Of a stretch of 60,000 bases of DNA, positions 43,908 through 56,929 are shown piece after piece. Source of the stretch: Takakia lepidozioides (taxonomy: Eukaryota > Streptophyta > Takakiopsida > Takakiales > Takakiaceae); the NCBI GenBank assembly GCA_030704615.1, contig CM060734.1, forward strand, positions 14,014,001 to 14,074,000, read 5' to 3'. The notes under the pieces were generated by a model. That model saw only the letters and a list, made by a program, of their open reading frames with translations. It was not told the origin of the DNA and searched no databases. The position numbers and the translations under genes are program-made. How positions within the stretch are numbered: the stretch's first letter is position 1; each line of letters begins with the position of its first letter.

Positions 43908-46790
43908 GACCTCTTGATTGATAACCGCGGGGTAAATTTCCAAATCCTTACATTGTGCATAACCGTGTGTACTCCACCCCGGAGAAAATACTGTCAAAAA
44001 AGTCCAAAATATGAGACCCGCCCAACATCGACGTACACCATGTAACAGCACTAGACATGGGCAAACACTTGCCCCACCTCTCCTAATGACTTGCAAATCC
44101 TTAGGTACACACATTAGATATCCGTTTTATCCATACGTAGGTTGGCCATAATGGTTGGTATTGAATAGAAACCTATATTTAGTTTTGAGCCATGATTTGT
44201 TAGGGAGTTGGTATCCTACGAGCACAGTCTGAGAAGAAAAGGCGTGAGTGGGACAAAAAAACAAGTATGAGCACCATCCACGATTACACGTCGTAGGTGG
44301 ACATAGGGTACTGCTATGTTACTAGGGTCAGTTACATGGTCTATGAGTATATTTTAACAAAAACCCTCTGTAAAACACAAATCTTACACTACTTTTAATA
44401 TTATGATATTATAGACAGCAATATTTGGCTAGCAAAACTACCTCAAAATTTGTGATCATGCGAGCATGTTTCATTGGCGTAAAAAATAAAAATGCAGTAT
44501 TTCGCCTACGAAAACTACTTCACTATTTGTGCTCACGCGACCACAATGAGTGTTGTTAGTGAAATAACCAGTGTTGGGCGGTTCTCTATATTCGTGACCA
44601 CTAACCGCGGGACCGGTTATGGATATATACCCACTACACCCGAGGTTCTAAAAAACTTTAATAACCTGCCGTGCTCACCACCGGCGGGGCGCACATGCCC
44701 CGCTTGGGTTTGGAACCAGCGGGCATGAGACATTGTTTTTAATTAACCTGACCTGTGTGGGGTAAGATGAGACCCCCGGTTACTATTAATGATACTTGGT
44801 GGTAACCAGCGGTTACTTGTTCTAGGTTTAGCCAGCATCTCGTGTTTACTCTCTTATTCTTGGTACAATGATAAGGAAGAGGTCTTTGTGAATCATATGA
44901 ACGCAAAGTGTGTTGGAATAAATATAGAAGTGCTATAGTTCACCAAAGTGCCTAAGCCGTAAGGCTCTTCTAACCGTAACCGTTACAAGGACCGGCAATT
45001 CTATCCCAGTTATTAGATTTATAATATATCCGAAACCGGATTGGCTGAAAGTAGCCAAATAACCGGTATGTAACAGAACCGGAAGACATGAAACGACACT
45101 TAATAACCGGCTCGGTGGTTCTTGAAAATCTTCAAAACCTAAATAACCTGAACCGGAGGTTCCTAGAAAAAACATCATAACGAAAATAAAAGAGAGTTTC
45201 GCGTGAGCACAAATTTTGAAGGGAAGACAATAGGAAGCGTGTGATCTGACGGTACTTTCGCCGGATTCCTACAGCCTGAGCTCCTCCGGCGGGGCCCCTG
45301 TCAAACCTCCCCACCCCTTCTTACCTCGGTTTCACTATTAAATACTTAAGAATCCAGATGAGTTTATGCTGCGGTGCGGAGCGTGATGGTAAGCCTGATA
45401 ACTTTGCAGGCGGTGAGGATCCAGGTTTGATTCTTGATGGGAAGCCTTGTAATGTAACCGGGTATTAGTATTCCAATCTGTGTAACCCCCGGTCTCTCAT
45501 GTAACCTTGGTTAGTCCATTTTATACTTCGTCAAATTTTGAGACCAAGTGTGAGTTACACCAAGTGGAGTTACACTAACCCAATATAACCCCAAGTGGAG
45601 TTACACGCCTTGTCATGTAACCCAGTGTAACCCCCATTGGAGTTTACACTCCTTCAGTTCCATGTCACTATCAAGAGAGAGTGGGGAGGATTTGACATGC
45701 CAGCGCACCATCCTGTCGGAGGTTGCATGTGTGCATTAAGTTCTTACATTATTCCTATTATCATTGGTTTCACAATTTTGTCCTGTGAGCATATTTTCGT
45801 TGCAATGTAGCATCTTCTTAGGATATTTCAGGAATCTATGGAATATTCTACTTTGCTGTCGTGAGTATGTTCACAGCCGACCCAACCTCATTGGTTATAT
45901 GGGCGACTTGCACCCTGTACCCATTGGACCATATGTTGGATTCTAAAACTACATGTAGATGTATTTAGTTTATACTAATGTCTTACTCTAGCAATTAGAT
46001 TAGGACTTGAGACACATCATAGTGAGAAGCTTAGGCCAGGTTGCATAGGCGCTTCCAATCAGCCCCCAAGGAACCAGGCCGAGATGGAATCTCCTCTCCA
46101 AAACCTTCAAGGGCATTCTATTTAAGCAAATGAGGGGGCTACAAAGTTGGGGGCAATTGGAAGTGCCCATAGGATCCCTTCGATTTCAGTTTCCAATTGT
46201 GAAAAGTTGAGACTTTTTTGTTTCCAATGTGTAAACACCACCTTACATTCTTTGCATTGGTGACACATTGGCTATTTAACTTGGGGGCCTGTGCTCTTGG
46301 AGGGGGATATGCTCTAGCTCAAACAATATGCAACTCATGGCTTTAATGTAATGGCATGTATGGTGAGTGTGAGTTGAGTGCTGGAATTGTGATGTGGTAG
46401 CTCTTGGCAAGTGATTCTAAACCGTCTACAAAGACACGCTCTCCAATTGTATCCACTGGAAAAAATCACTCGTAGCAGCGGAAAAGTTAAAACCATAGAG
46501 CATAAACTTTGCTTCACAACTTACAAGCTGTATTATGAGAATCCATGTTGTTGCGAAGAACTTACCATAGAAAAGACATGACACAAAACATAAACTGCTA
46601 AACTACATGTAATGGGTGCAAGAATAAAGTTGTGGTGATTGAGAGAGAAAGAGAGGGGGGCCTGCAGAAGCAAGCCTACTTTTCGTATATTTCACCTTGA
46701 AAGGCTCTACTGGCATTGCTAAAATGCATGACTTACCAGAATGATCTGTACTTTCCTGGTAATAACCAAAATAGGTCCCAACACATGTAG
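43908..46790. other. Intergenic stretch without genes
   Basis: No frame with domain or splice support. It contains several AACCGG-rich segments (44.57-45.16 kb), short GTAACCCC / GTTACAC repeats (45.48-45.66 kb) and a possible tRNA-derived short element at 45.38-45.45 kb. The last 500 bases are ordinary AT-rich flank of the glycosyltransferase gene. Confidence 0.5.
45378..45455 (+). mobile_element. Possible tRNA-derived SINE head
   Basis: GATGGTAAGCCTGATAAC followed about 30 bases later by CAGGTTTGATTCTTGATGGG resembles the A box / B box layout (B-box consensus GGTTCGANTCC with one change) of plant SINE heads. No poly(A) tail or target duplication was recognised. Confidence 0.3.
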
Positions 46791-46794
46791 TAGA

Positions 46795-49644
46795 TCATGA
46801 GACACCATTAGTGGCTGGTTTGTCCAGGGTCAACACATAGGAATCGTAGTTCCAAGCCTTGACCTCCTCAATAAATTTCTTCAGGTTCCTCGGCACTGAC
46901 CCTCCCTCTTCCACTGCTGCTGTGGCCAATTCTTTCAGCCTCTCAACATGGATTTTAGCATTCTTCCCCTCAGGACCCTCCATCAGACACCTCACAGCCC
47001 TCTCAACCTCCTCCTTTCCAACAGACTTATCTGGCCTCTTGAACACCTCAACGGCAACCTTCAGGTCATCCACAAGCATCCTGCAGATGTTGGCATTGCC
47101 CACTTTTGTACTTTTGACACAAACACAATAGAGGAATATCTGCGTATTTCTAGAAGGTTTGCATTGAGCTGTAGCATGCTATACCTGGTGCTCGATTGTG
47201 TCAGCCAATTAGACATCAGGCCCCCCGCAAACCTAAAATAATGTGGCATTTCAAGCAACCAGTAGGTCTAATACAAGATCGAACATAATGACGATCACAG
47301 GATTAGGAATGTAGAATTTCAAATACCTAGAGGGTTCCTTCCTTAGTATAATGTACTACATCCAAAGCTTGTCAAGTTCCTTGTATCCTTGTATTATAAG
47401 AAAATGTAGAGAGACCCTTTTCAAATGCATGTATCTGTAGAGTTTGTAATTCTGCATCCCTCTCTGTCTGAAGCAAGATGAAAATCTGAACATCCTTGTA
47501 AACACAACATCTTAGAATCAAGCTGTTCTCTCCCACCCTGGGTCCAGATCCGAGAAGGTTGACTAGACAGTTACCCTTCTGCAGAAACAAGAAGACCTGT
47601 AGATAGTGTCTACGTCTGGGCGAGTGACTGGACTGGAACAGGGCCTACAACGAAATGTAAGTAGGGTGCAACAACGTACCTGCGATTCATAAACTGCTCA
47701 GCTTGAATGGGCCATGCAAGCATTGGTACACCTCGGCATATACTCTCCAGCAACGAGTTCCAGCCACAGTGTGTTAGGAAGCCACCAACAGCTGGACTTG
47801 AGAGGATCTCCAGCTGCGGGACCCACCCATTTACCACTAATCCACGCTCCTCTGTGCGTGTTACAAACCCTTGTGGGAGCCAGACCTCCGTAAAGTCTGT
47901 CTTGTCACTTCGGGTGCGGACTACAAAAAGGAAACGCTGCTGGCTTGCCTCCAAACCCAGAGCTAGCTCATGGATTTGATGGATAGGGAGGACAGCAACA
48001 CTTCCAAAGGAGATAAAGAGAACGGAAGATTCAGGCTGTGCATCTAGCCAGTTCAGAGATGGATGTCTTGCTTTCGAGAGTTTCTGTACAGTGTCTGGAG
48101 TAGATTTGCTGAAGTAGGTCGCAGGGAGCATTGGACCGACTGGCAGCATGCTCAAAAGACGACCAACCTGCACCTTCAAAGGCTGAGTCACTAGTGACAA
48201 GACATAAGAGACAATAGAAAGCTTGAATATATTTTTTGTACCTTTATTTGCACCACCACTTAATGCAGCCCAGACCCTTTATGAGAGAATTGAGAACCCA
48301 GAAACAGAAGACCAGATGACACTGGCCACTGGCCATCAATAATGGGCAAGTTAGAGATCACGCCAATCTGGGCAAAGGATTTGAGTGCAAGCTAGAGATC
48401 ACGGGAGCACCCATTCTACTAGCCAGCCAGTACAGAAAGAGCTTCACAGAGATATACTTGAACAGGAACAAAGGAGAGTGTTGACCTGTGTCTTTCCAGT
48501 GCCAAATCTGTGAGTCCGTAGAGCATCAATGCAGACAGGTTCCAACTCATAGTAGGTGTTGATGAGCATCCCAGCAGCTTGCATCATCAGTTCGCCATTC
48601 AACATATACCATAGGAATATAGATGAAGTGTGGTCTTGGACAGGTGAAGGCAGATCCCCTAACTTTGTGGGTGGAACGCCAGGAAATCATAGACAAGTTC
48701 TTCAGCTCTTGAAGGGTCTGTTGGCAACACCCCTCGCGCAAGAAGTGCAGGACAATGTAGGTGGGGTTGCCAATGCATTTGCCGGAGATGCAAACAGGAC
48801 ATACCTCGGTATCTTGAACTTGTTTGCCACAGCCTGTGTGGCCAGCCAGATTAAATGGGTCATGAAACGGTACACACACTGTCATGTTTATGTTTACAAA
48901 CCCACCTCATGACAGCAACAAGGGAAATGGCAAGAAAGCTGTGACGGCTCAAATCTTTTGAAGCTAGAAGTGGCTACAGTGAACACTTGAACTCACCTGA
49001 ATAGCAGTCTTGATTTTGAAAGCCAATGTCCATTCCAGGTGACATGGAAAGCTATATACCAGACAAAACTCTTTCCAGCTTGCGTAGTTCCTAACCTGAC
49101 AAATTAAACTAAGTGGAGTAGCAGCCCCTGGTTCAGTGAGATTGTGAGGGATCCAGGACTGTGCTAGAACATAAATCACTAGATACATGATGTGAACACC
49201 TAAAAATAGTATGATACAACAAAACAGTTTACTGGATCTGTCTTACATCTGACCAGATAAAAAATCTTGTACCCTCCTCGACTAGTTGAAAGGACTCGCC
49301 TGTGTCCATCCCAGGAACATATCACTGACAATGCAGTCCGGGGGAGATTCTGGATTTTCATGCGTGAGATTCTCCACCAGCTTTTCCGTATCCCCAACCA
49401 AATTGTCAATCTCGTCCACATACGGCAGTGGCTCCATAGCTGCGCCCTTTGCCGAGGGCACTCCTAAAGTTACCACACGCATGCTGTCCAAAGAATGGAG
49501 GCTTTCGAAGACATGGTCCACGGACAAATGTTGGTACATATCTACAAAGGTAACCGTGACTCCAAAGCTGTTCAACTTCATAGCAAAATGCACCAGTGGA
49601 ATGCTATGCCCTCTAGCAGGATAAGGAAGTAGCAAGACATGCAC
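46795..49644 (-). CDS. UDP-glycosyltransferase (family 1), four exons, two frame breaks
   Basis: Minus-strand exons: 49644-49300, 48833-48486, about 48183-47680, 47080-46795 (about 490 residues, normal for the family). Start MHVLLLPYPARGHSIPLVHF carries the acceptor-site His region of plant UGTs. Exon 2 has FKIPRYVLFASPANALAT, LPTDPSRAEELVYDF and PGVPPTKLGDLPSP, in three frames, so two indels (about 48.73 and 48.67 kb). Exon 3 has VLFISFGSVAVL and the PSPG nucleotide-sugar box from WVPQLEIL through HCGWNSLLES to WPIQAEQ (about 47825-47694). Exon 4 gives MLVDDLKVAVEVFKRPD and the C-terminal helix, stop at 46795-46797. Intron 1 starts GCGAGT, a GC-AG donor; the other borders are GT-AG. It would transfer a sugar from UDP-sugar to a small-molecule acceptor in the cytosol; the acceptor cannot be predicted. 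The frame breaks make it a pseudogene unless they are assembly errors. Confidence 0.85.
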
Positions 49645-51080
49645 TCTCCGCTGGCCATCGCCCAGGAATGCGGCGCAACAGATTCGTGGGACTCATGGGG
49701 AGGCATTTTGCTTCAAAGCTGGCACCTGGACGACAAATCTGGGCACAGTAATACCAGCATCAGACAGCTTTCGGAAGGCGCCAGATCAGAGAATGTTTCA
49801 AGGGGAAGCTGGTCAAAGTTGAGCTCCGTACATGCTGTCTGCTCCGAAAAATTAACCAAACGGAAAGTAGCTCATGTAATGGGATGAGAAACAGTCAGCT
49901 CAACTTCTGCATCTCTGTATTCATGAGTAAGGCCGCACCCCCTCTCATTTGTGCATCCGAACCACCTCCACGGGCAAGACTTACACTAGGCCTAAGGAAC
50001 CAGTTTGAAACAAATTTTGCAGACAAACCACCTTACTTCTTCGATGAAAAGTTCCCTTCAAAATGCTTTCACAGCGTGCGACACCATCACAAACTTCATA
50101 ACGTGCACGAACATTTATCTAGGATGTGCATGTCCGCAAAGAAACTGGTGAAGGTCTTAATGATTAATGTGACAGTTAGCATAAAATAAGAACAAATAGA
50201 AATTGCGTTAAGGAGTGAGCTATACAGAGGTTTGGAGTCCCAAATGATTCCTGAAGGTTGTCAGGAGTAAGACTGTGAGACTCTCAGATAACACATCCTG
50301 CAAGGAGGAGGTGAAATGAAGTAGACAAAGGGCTGGACCACCAAAGACTCGGGACTCCTAGCTGCACCAAGTTCTGACTTCTTATACGGCAAGCACGGCT
50401 GTTACCTTCACTCCGAGTTGCTCACTCGATCAAAACGTACGGACGAGAATTAGCCAACTTCACAACGCCACCTCCTGAAGAACTTAAAGATGACTGAAAA
50501 TAATCGAAAGGGTTCGAATCAGCTCCTTGCCGGCTCCTCTTCTCGCCCTGCTCAGTCCTCACGGCTACCTACTCTTTGTCGTACACAACACTCAAAACCA
50601 GAAATCACCCTCGCTCCCTTCAGGCTCACGAGGTTCAAGCTGGTTCCACTCACACGGAATGTCCAGTGAATGCCTGGAAGTCTAGTACACCACAGCACTG
50701 GGCTTAGAACAAGCACCTCCAGGGAAGCAGTGAAGCTGCGATTTCCTACTTATCTCTTCAGTCCGCCTCTCATCCTCACATCAGCATTTCGCACGCAACG
50801 ATTCGCAGATGGCAACCTCTCTACCATTCACGCTACAGCGGAGTTGCAGCAAACTGGTCTGCACCACAACCGCTCGTCGCAATCATGTTCCGGGTACCTA
50901 CTTACCACCTTTCCCTCTCGCCCCCTCCGTCGACCACCCACACTTATTATCCCCACCCAAGCGTACTGCCTCCTCCTTCATTCATTTTTAAATTTACAGC
51001 CATCCTCTTCCTTGTTCACTTTCCATCATCTCTTCTTCATCGCTTATTGTTTAATAAATTTATCTATTTATATTACATAA
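49645..51080. other. Upstream region of the glycosyltransferase; no gene recognised
   Basis: Short frames without domains on both strands. A serine/leucine-rich frame at 50670-51080 is explained by pyrimidine-rich composition. Confidence 0.45.
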
Positions 51081-51546
51081 TCTATCATATATATACATAG
51101 TTCAAAAAGGCCAGCCTGGGGCCGGCAACCTGAAGCAAGGAAAAATATCCTGGAGAAGGAGTGAGTGTACCTACTAGGTAATAAAGGCCCAAGGGGTGTC
51201 CAGTGTCCACCACACAGGGAGAGCAGTAAAAAGGCCTCTTTCCATGTTGATCGGCAAGCCGGCATGAGGAAGGCCAACTTCCATGTCTCGGCCAAATCCG
51301 CCAAGTTATCCAAAGTTGACCGACGTCGGTGGAGCATGGCCGACCGGTGGGATGGATGGTTGCTTATATGTGCATAGGGTTCAAGAGGAATCGGGCAGTA
51401 GGTCTGCCTCGTTTCCAAGGCGCCAGGACCAATTGAGCCGGTCAAAGGGTGGGTCTCCCAAGCAAATCGTGGGGCTGGCAAGCTATGTGCACAAAGGTGA
51501 CCTTCACAGCAGGTAGAAGAGACACGGTAACCTAGTAAAGCGATTA

Positions 51547-52951
51547 CAGTCAAACCTGGATAAATGTTATGCTCCAAGAGTAGGAACTCTATAACAATTA
51601 GGCATATATCATTGTGACTCGTTCCTCATCAGAAGATAACATTTCATCACATAGGTAGAAGCACTCTTCATGGCGCAGGAAAATGGGTAAATGTAATAAC
51701 CTATGAGATTAAGACCTTAACAAAGCTCTTAAGATAACACAACTTTTCTTAGTGAAAGTTAAACGAGATTCTGAGTTTATCTGCTATTAAAAGTGGATAG
51801 AAGTAGAGGATGTCAGTGTCAGCCTATGGCGCACCTTGTTCCTATCATGACTCGTTCATATCTCATTAATATCTTTTCTACCTGAGATAAAAAAAAAAAA
51901 CAACCAAAAATACCATTGGAAAGCGCTTAATGTGGCCCATCTTTTTGTAGATGGAGCAATTTTCATTAGATGACATCTACCTATAGCAATTTAAGGGTAA
52001 AACAAGTGGCCCATCATGGCGCACAAGATATATTGCTCGTTTGGTACCTTGGATTTTAACCATTTTAACCATTTTAGGAAATAAAGATACCATTGGAAAG
52101 CTCTTGATGAGCCCCGGCATTTTGTAGTTAGAACAAATTTCAGTAAAGTTCATCTGCCTAGGATAATTTGAGTGTAAAGTGATTTCATGAATGGTGTAGT
52201 GTAGTTCATTCCTCTTTGGGTAAGCTTGCTGGCCTATCATGGCGCACCCCACCCTAACACGTTCCAAAAATGGGCATACTTTCATCCTGGGTCCAGTGGA
52301 CCTGAGACAATCGACCTCCTCTATCCAAGTAGAATTAAGGAGCGATAAGCATTGAGCGATGGAGGGGGATGCCCTCGAATAACCCTAGATTAGGGGGAGC
52401 CAGTTACAGATGCAGGGCACAGTGGCCAACTAGAAACCAGTGAGAAGCCCATCAATCTACCGGTGTGAAGCTTGGACTTAACAGTCGGCTTGATGTGCTT
52501 CCAGTTTCGATCTGATCTTTCAAAGTCAGGGGAGGCTGAAGAGGGGCTCTTCAATGCTGCCAGATATGGGGAATAGTACCTGCCCATAAACAGGTGTCGA
52601 TGTCGATGCAGGAGCAGATGAGCCCCCGATTCCCCCAAGTGCGCCTGAAGGAGGTGATGACTGCAGGACCACGTTCTGGCGCTTATTGTACTCGTGAGAT
52701 TGAGATACTAATGCCTATTTCAATACTGAATCTGAATTTGAATACTAGTACCATTTCTATTTTATTATTATTATTTTATTAATATAACAATTACAGAGGC
52801 GTCTTAACAAAGAGGAGAGTAGGTATTCAATAAAAATAACAAATAACACTCTTTTTGTCATTCTTAGTATATATTTTTACAGAGTAAGAAAACCATAACA
52901 TTTAGGAGGATGATAAAAAAAAAAGAGGTAACATTTATCCAGGTTTGACTG
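51547..52951. mobile_element. Non-autonomous Tc1/mariner-pogo-like element (1.4 kb)
   Basis: Terminal inverted repeats start CAGTCAAACCTGGATAAATG at 51547 and, inverted, end at 52951; 23 bases match exactly. TA flanks both sides (51545-51546 and 52952-52953), the target duplication of Tc1/mariner/pogo elements. No transposase frame was found inside. The interior holds two diverged copies of a roughly 200-base segment (ATACCATTGGAAAGC near 51910 and 52089; CATGGCGCAC near 52014 and 52237). It also has an unrelated block at 52390-52640 with a minus-strand frame that may be captured exon sequence. Confidence 0.8.
52390..52638 (-). other. Possible captured exon inside the pogo-like element
   Basis: Open 82-codon minus-strand frame (GRYYSPYLAALKSPSSASPD, then FERSDRNWKHIKPTV) whose composition differs from the AT-rich rest of the element. 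Not recognised; could be chance. Confidence 0.25.
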
Positions 52952-53159
52952 TACCGATATCGGCCATGAATTCTGGCGCCAACTTCCCACGTATTGCGCT
53001 CACCGATGTCGGTCACCGATATCTGGGCGTTGGCGAAATTTAACGCATGGAAGCAGGTTGTCGTCTTTGTCATCTAGTGCCAACTTGGCCGATGGCCGAG
53101 ACATGGAAGTTGGCCCAAAGTTTAGGCTTCCTCACCTGCAATCAACTTGGTTGTCTACC

Positions 53160-53840
53160 TGGCCACACTGTCATGGTTTTAGTCATGGTTAACTAGAATT
53201 ACCTACTTCTAGTTAACTAGGATATTTTGGATATTATATTTGTATTTTTGTGTGTTGGGACTTCATTTGGTCTCATATGCCAAGTGAGATATCAAACCTC
53301 ACTTGGGACATGGGGATGGGTTCCCCTTGTGAGTGTTGAGGAGGGCTCATCTTCTTGTAGTTGAGCCTCCATAAATCTCTCTCACCTCCATAGCTCTAGA
53401 CATTGAGAGGGAGTGTGTTGAGGGCTTTGTAGGGTGGATTCCCTTAGCAAGGGTGCCCTTGGCTTGATTTAGTTTATGTGATTGAGTGGAGTGTTTCCAT
53501 TGTGTTCACTTTCATTATCACTACAAGAAGATACAAGAAGTGAGTGGGGGCGAGCACAGGATCATGGGGTGCAAACACCCATGGCAGATGTGGGATGAGA
53601 TGCGGAAAGAGAGAGTCATTGGATCTCTCAAGCAGCAATATGAGGAGTGGGGAGAGCCATACACTGAGGATCAGTTGGAGGCCAAGGTGGCCAATGTTTT
53701 TGAAGAGGTTGAGAATGTTTCTTCCCCAGAGGATGTTCTCAAGGTGGCTATGGCAGAACAAGTGGAGGCTACGCCACGATCAGGGTGGGCGGATAAGGCC
53801 TGTCGTGCGCATACATATCGCTACACAACTACATTGTTGT
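53160..53840 (+). mobile_element. Possible retroelement leader and gag-like start
   Basis: A non-coding segment (53160-53530) with short repeats around TAACTAG precedes an open frame at 53570-53840 (HPWQMWDEMRKERVIGSLK, then YEEWGEPYTEDQLEAKV). The layout is that of an LTR/leader followed by a gag start, but no primer-binding site or LTR border was seen. Confidence 0.3.
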
Positions 53841-53874
53841 CCAAAACCACACAACACATGTGCACACCAAACAC

Positions 53875-54080
53875 TAGTCTATCACTAGTCCACCACTAGT
53901 GCACCACTAGGCTGCCACTAGACAACCACTAGGCACCACTAGTCCACCACTAGGCTGCCTCTAGCCACCACTAGTGCAGCCACTAGTCCACCACTAGTGC
54001 AGCCACTAGTCCACACTAGTCTGTCATTAGGCACCACTAGTGCAACCACTAGTCCAACCACTAGGCTGCCACTAGCCTGA
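53875..54080. repeat. CCACTAG minisatellite
   Basis: About eighteen units of 9-12 bases with the core CCACTAG (CCACTAGTCCA, CCACTAGGCTG, CCACTAGTGCA). Confidence 0.95.
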
Positions 54081-54547
54081 TGTGTATCGCTAATTGGGAG
54101 GGGAGACCTCATGTCTGTCCCGGTCCGCATGTGTTTTGTACGTGGAGCTACTGACTTACATGAATGAAGAATAATCGGTTCACAGCGTTGTCTGTGACTT
54201 TGGAATCCGCTAGGTGGTTCTTATTTTATGGATGACGCTCTTGAGGAACCGGTCTGAGACTCGAGGACGATGATAGACAGAGAAAGACAGTCCTGTCAAA
54301 GGGCTGATGCATTGAGCCGAACTGTTCGAATGAATTGGCTTCTATAGAGATTATGTTCAGTATTGGTTTGCATCGAAGACTATGGTTTTGGGTCCTATGG
54401 GATGGTGATGGTTGATTAGTGCCCATAGCCAGGGACCTCAATGGCTGTACAAATTTGGTTTGGTGATGCTCTAATAAATTACTCTGGACATTTTGGGACG
54501 TATCTCGACGGGATGTCTTTCTATCTTACTATGTTCTAATCATAGAT

Positions 54548-55241
54548 CGGGAGATCTCCCTTGCCTCAGTGGAGATGTCGAACTTGGGACAGCAATCATA
54601 ATTCTCCTGTACTTCTGGAGTGACAATGTTGGCATTTTTTTGTAGGCTAATATTAAAAAAATGAAGCAACTGTGATTGACAGGAGTCTCCCGTGCTGCCC
54701 GTGAAACTGTAGAAAACTAGGATTTCAACTCATATTAGCGATGTGATCAGGGTATGGATTATCTGGGAACATCAATATTTACTAAACATCTACTACAATA
54801 AACTTAATAAAATCATTAAATTTGTTTTCATATTGAGTTTTTATTTAATGTAAATAAATCAATAAATCAATATATATGTTATTCCTGGACTTTGAAAGTC
54901 TAGATTTACTTAAAATCCAGTTTTATACGATCAAAGGAATGTGACGGGAGATCTCCCGTCATCCTGAGCAGTTTTCTGTTTATCTTTTTCCGCCCATTAG
55001 AGATCACAGAACGGGAGACCCTCCCATGATCCCTTAGTGTTGCATCTGTGGTGTGCATATTCTATCTTGCTTTGCACAAACCTGGATTTTTTTGTGATTC
55101 TAGCTTAAAAGTTGAGGCGACAAGAACGGGAGATCTCCCGTCATCCTGCAGGGTTCGCCGCATTTGATATCTTCATCTTTTTCCTACCTTTTTGCTCCCC
55201 GTTTTTTTTACTCGAGGGCATAGCAGGGGAGATCTCCCGTG
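54548..55241. repeat. Dispersed ACGGGAGATCTCCCGT palindromes
   Basis: Perfect self-complementary copies at 54943-54960 (GACGGGAGATCTCCCGTC) and 55126-55141; near-perfect ones at 54548-54560 and 55226-55240; degenerate ones near 54682 and 55011. Two copies are followed by CATCCTG. Spacers are unrelated AT-rich sequence. Confidence 0.85.
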
Positions 55242-55514
55242 GTAGAAGATGGTTACCACCTGTGGACAACTGTCTGTCGGAGAAGCAGTGAATTTAATCC
55301 ACCTTGTCGGCTCTCCAACTCCAAGAATTGCCACTGAGGGTACCTATCTGAATACGTCGGGAGAGGGATCTTGTCATGGCAAACGTCTCTCTAGTAGTTT
55401 AGTGAGCGTCATCTTGAAAACCGTGACATGGAATGGAGTCCATTAGCTTGCCGTATTCACATCCAGACGCGGAAACTCTTGGAGAAGCTCTGGGGACACC
55501 TGTTGTCTGGAAAG

Positions 55515-56110
55515 TTAGTCAAGTTCAGAAACGTGTGCGGAGGGTGAGGGGTCTAGGTCCGATGTTGGAGCAAGCATGAATGTTGTGTGGAGGATATAAT
55601 ACAGAAGGACACTACTGATGGTATTGAAGGCGCATGCAGGAACAAAAGTTTCACAGATACAATCAGGTGCAATTCCAGATTTGATGATGTCACCATGCAT
55701 CTCTTTGCCATTTTCCAGGGCTGCCAGGCTTGCACAAGCATTGCAAACACACAAACGTGATCTGCTTACACTTCACCCCTTCCCCCATCATTTGCTCATA
55801 GGTCTTGCCTCCATCTCGCGCCCCTGCTATGCATATCCTGCAAGCATGGCATTCCATGACACCATATCTTGTTCAGCCATACTATCGAACACTCCCTTTG
55901 CATCCTTGATGCACCCACATTTTGGATACATGTCCACCAGGGTATTGTACTTCAGAATGACATCGGGTACAATCCAGCTCTGACAATGTCACTATGGACC
56001 TCTTTGCCCTTTTCCAGCGCTTCCAGGCTTGCACATGCATTGCAAATGCACACAAATGTGATGTGGTTGGGCTTCACCCCTTCCCCCATCATTTGATCCT
56101 AGGTCATTGG
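55515..56110 (-). pseudogene. PPR protein remnant (PLS-type repeats)
   Basis: Minus-strand fragments with typical plant pentatricopeptide repeat wording: MMGEGVKPNHITFVC, CNACASLEALEKGKEVHSDI, NTLVDMYPKCGCIKDAKGVF and EQDMVSWNAMLAGYA, then a second set CNACASLAALENGKEMHGDI. The first and second sets are neighbouring repeats of one protein. In-frame stops (after LAGYA and near 55.76 kb) and frame shifts interrupt it, and neither start nor DYW end is present. PLS-type PPR proteins act in organelle RNA editing; this copy is a dead fragment. Confidence 0.75.
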
Positions 56111-56929
56111 CCTATTGCATCTGCTACTCTTTGTAATCCCACAGGCATTCACCTTTTTGCCTCAATTGTCCCCACCATTGATGACTGTGGTAAGAAAAGT
56201 ATCCATTCCACAGCTTCTCGAGCGTCTCTGTTACCTATTTCTGGAAACTTCCGTGTTGTCACATGTTGGCCGTATCATGTCAGTCAGTCCAAACTATCAA
56301 AGGTTCACTCAACCAGCTAACTTGCAGAATTCATGAAAATTTAGGTACGACTCTGATAACAGGGGAAAACAGGCTGAAATGTGTTGAAGGTGCCTTCATT
56401 AGCAGCGCCTTGTTCTATCAATTGTGCTTTGTCGCTTATGTTCCAGTTGACCATCTACCCACACAAATTTCCTGTAGTTATTGATCCACAGGGAATCAAA
56501 AGTAATCTTACATCTGAAACCCGGTCCTCTTGGATGAATGCGATGAAAAGCCGACGGATGAATGGTTTGATGAATGAAAGTGGAAAGGATGAATGGTGGA
56601 TGACTGTTGGATGAGAAATGAGCAAAATGGATGAACCATGACCTCGTTTTGGTTTCACGTGGAGCAATTGCATCTCGAGTGTGTCCTGAATTTCAGATTT
56701 GTCGGCTGATCCTGGCAGTACTTACTTTGAGGGAACTTGAAGGAAACTGCTGAAGTTAGAAGGCAATTACATAGTGGAGTAAATTTGAGTTACCTATGGA
56801 CTCTTCTAATGGGGGTGGGGCTGCAGAGGAGGGAGGAGGATAGAACATGAGAAGTGGAGGACAAAACCAAATCGCAGAAACATTTCTCCAAAAACAATGA
56901 ACCCAAAAAATTGAGTCCAAAAAACATTG

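Noticed and set aside
45378-45455. A functional tRNA gene
   Set aside because: Only A/B-box-like spacing is present; no cloverleaf with matching acceptor stem, so at most a SINE head.
54226-54441. Minus-strand frame with serine-rich end
   Set aside because: No domain or splice context; could not be tied to a gene or RNA.
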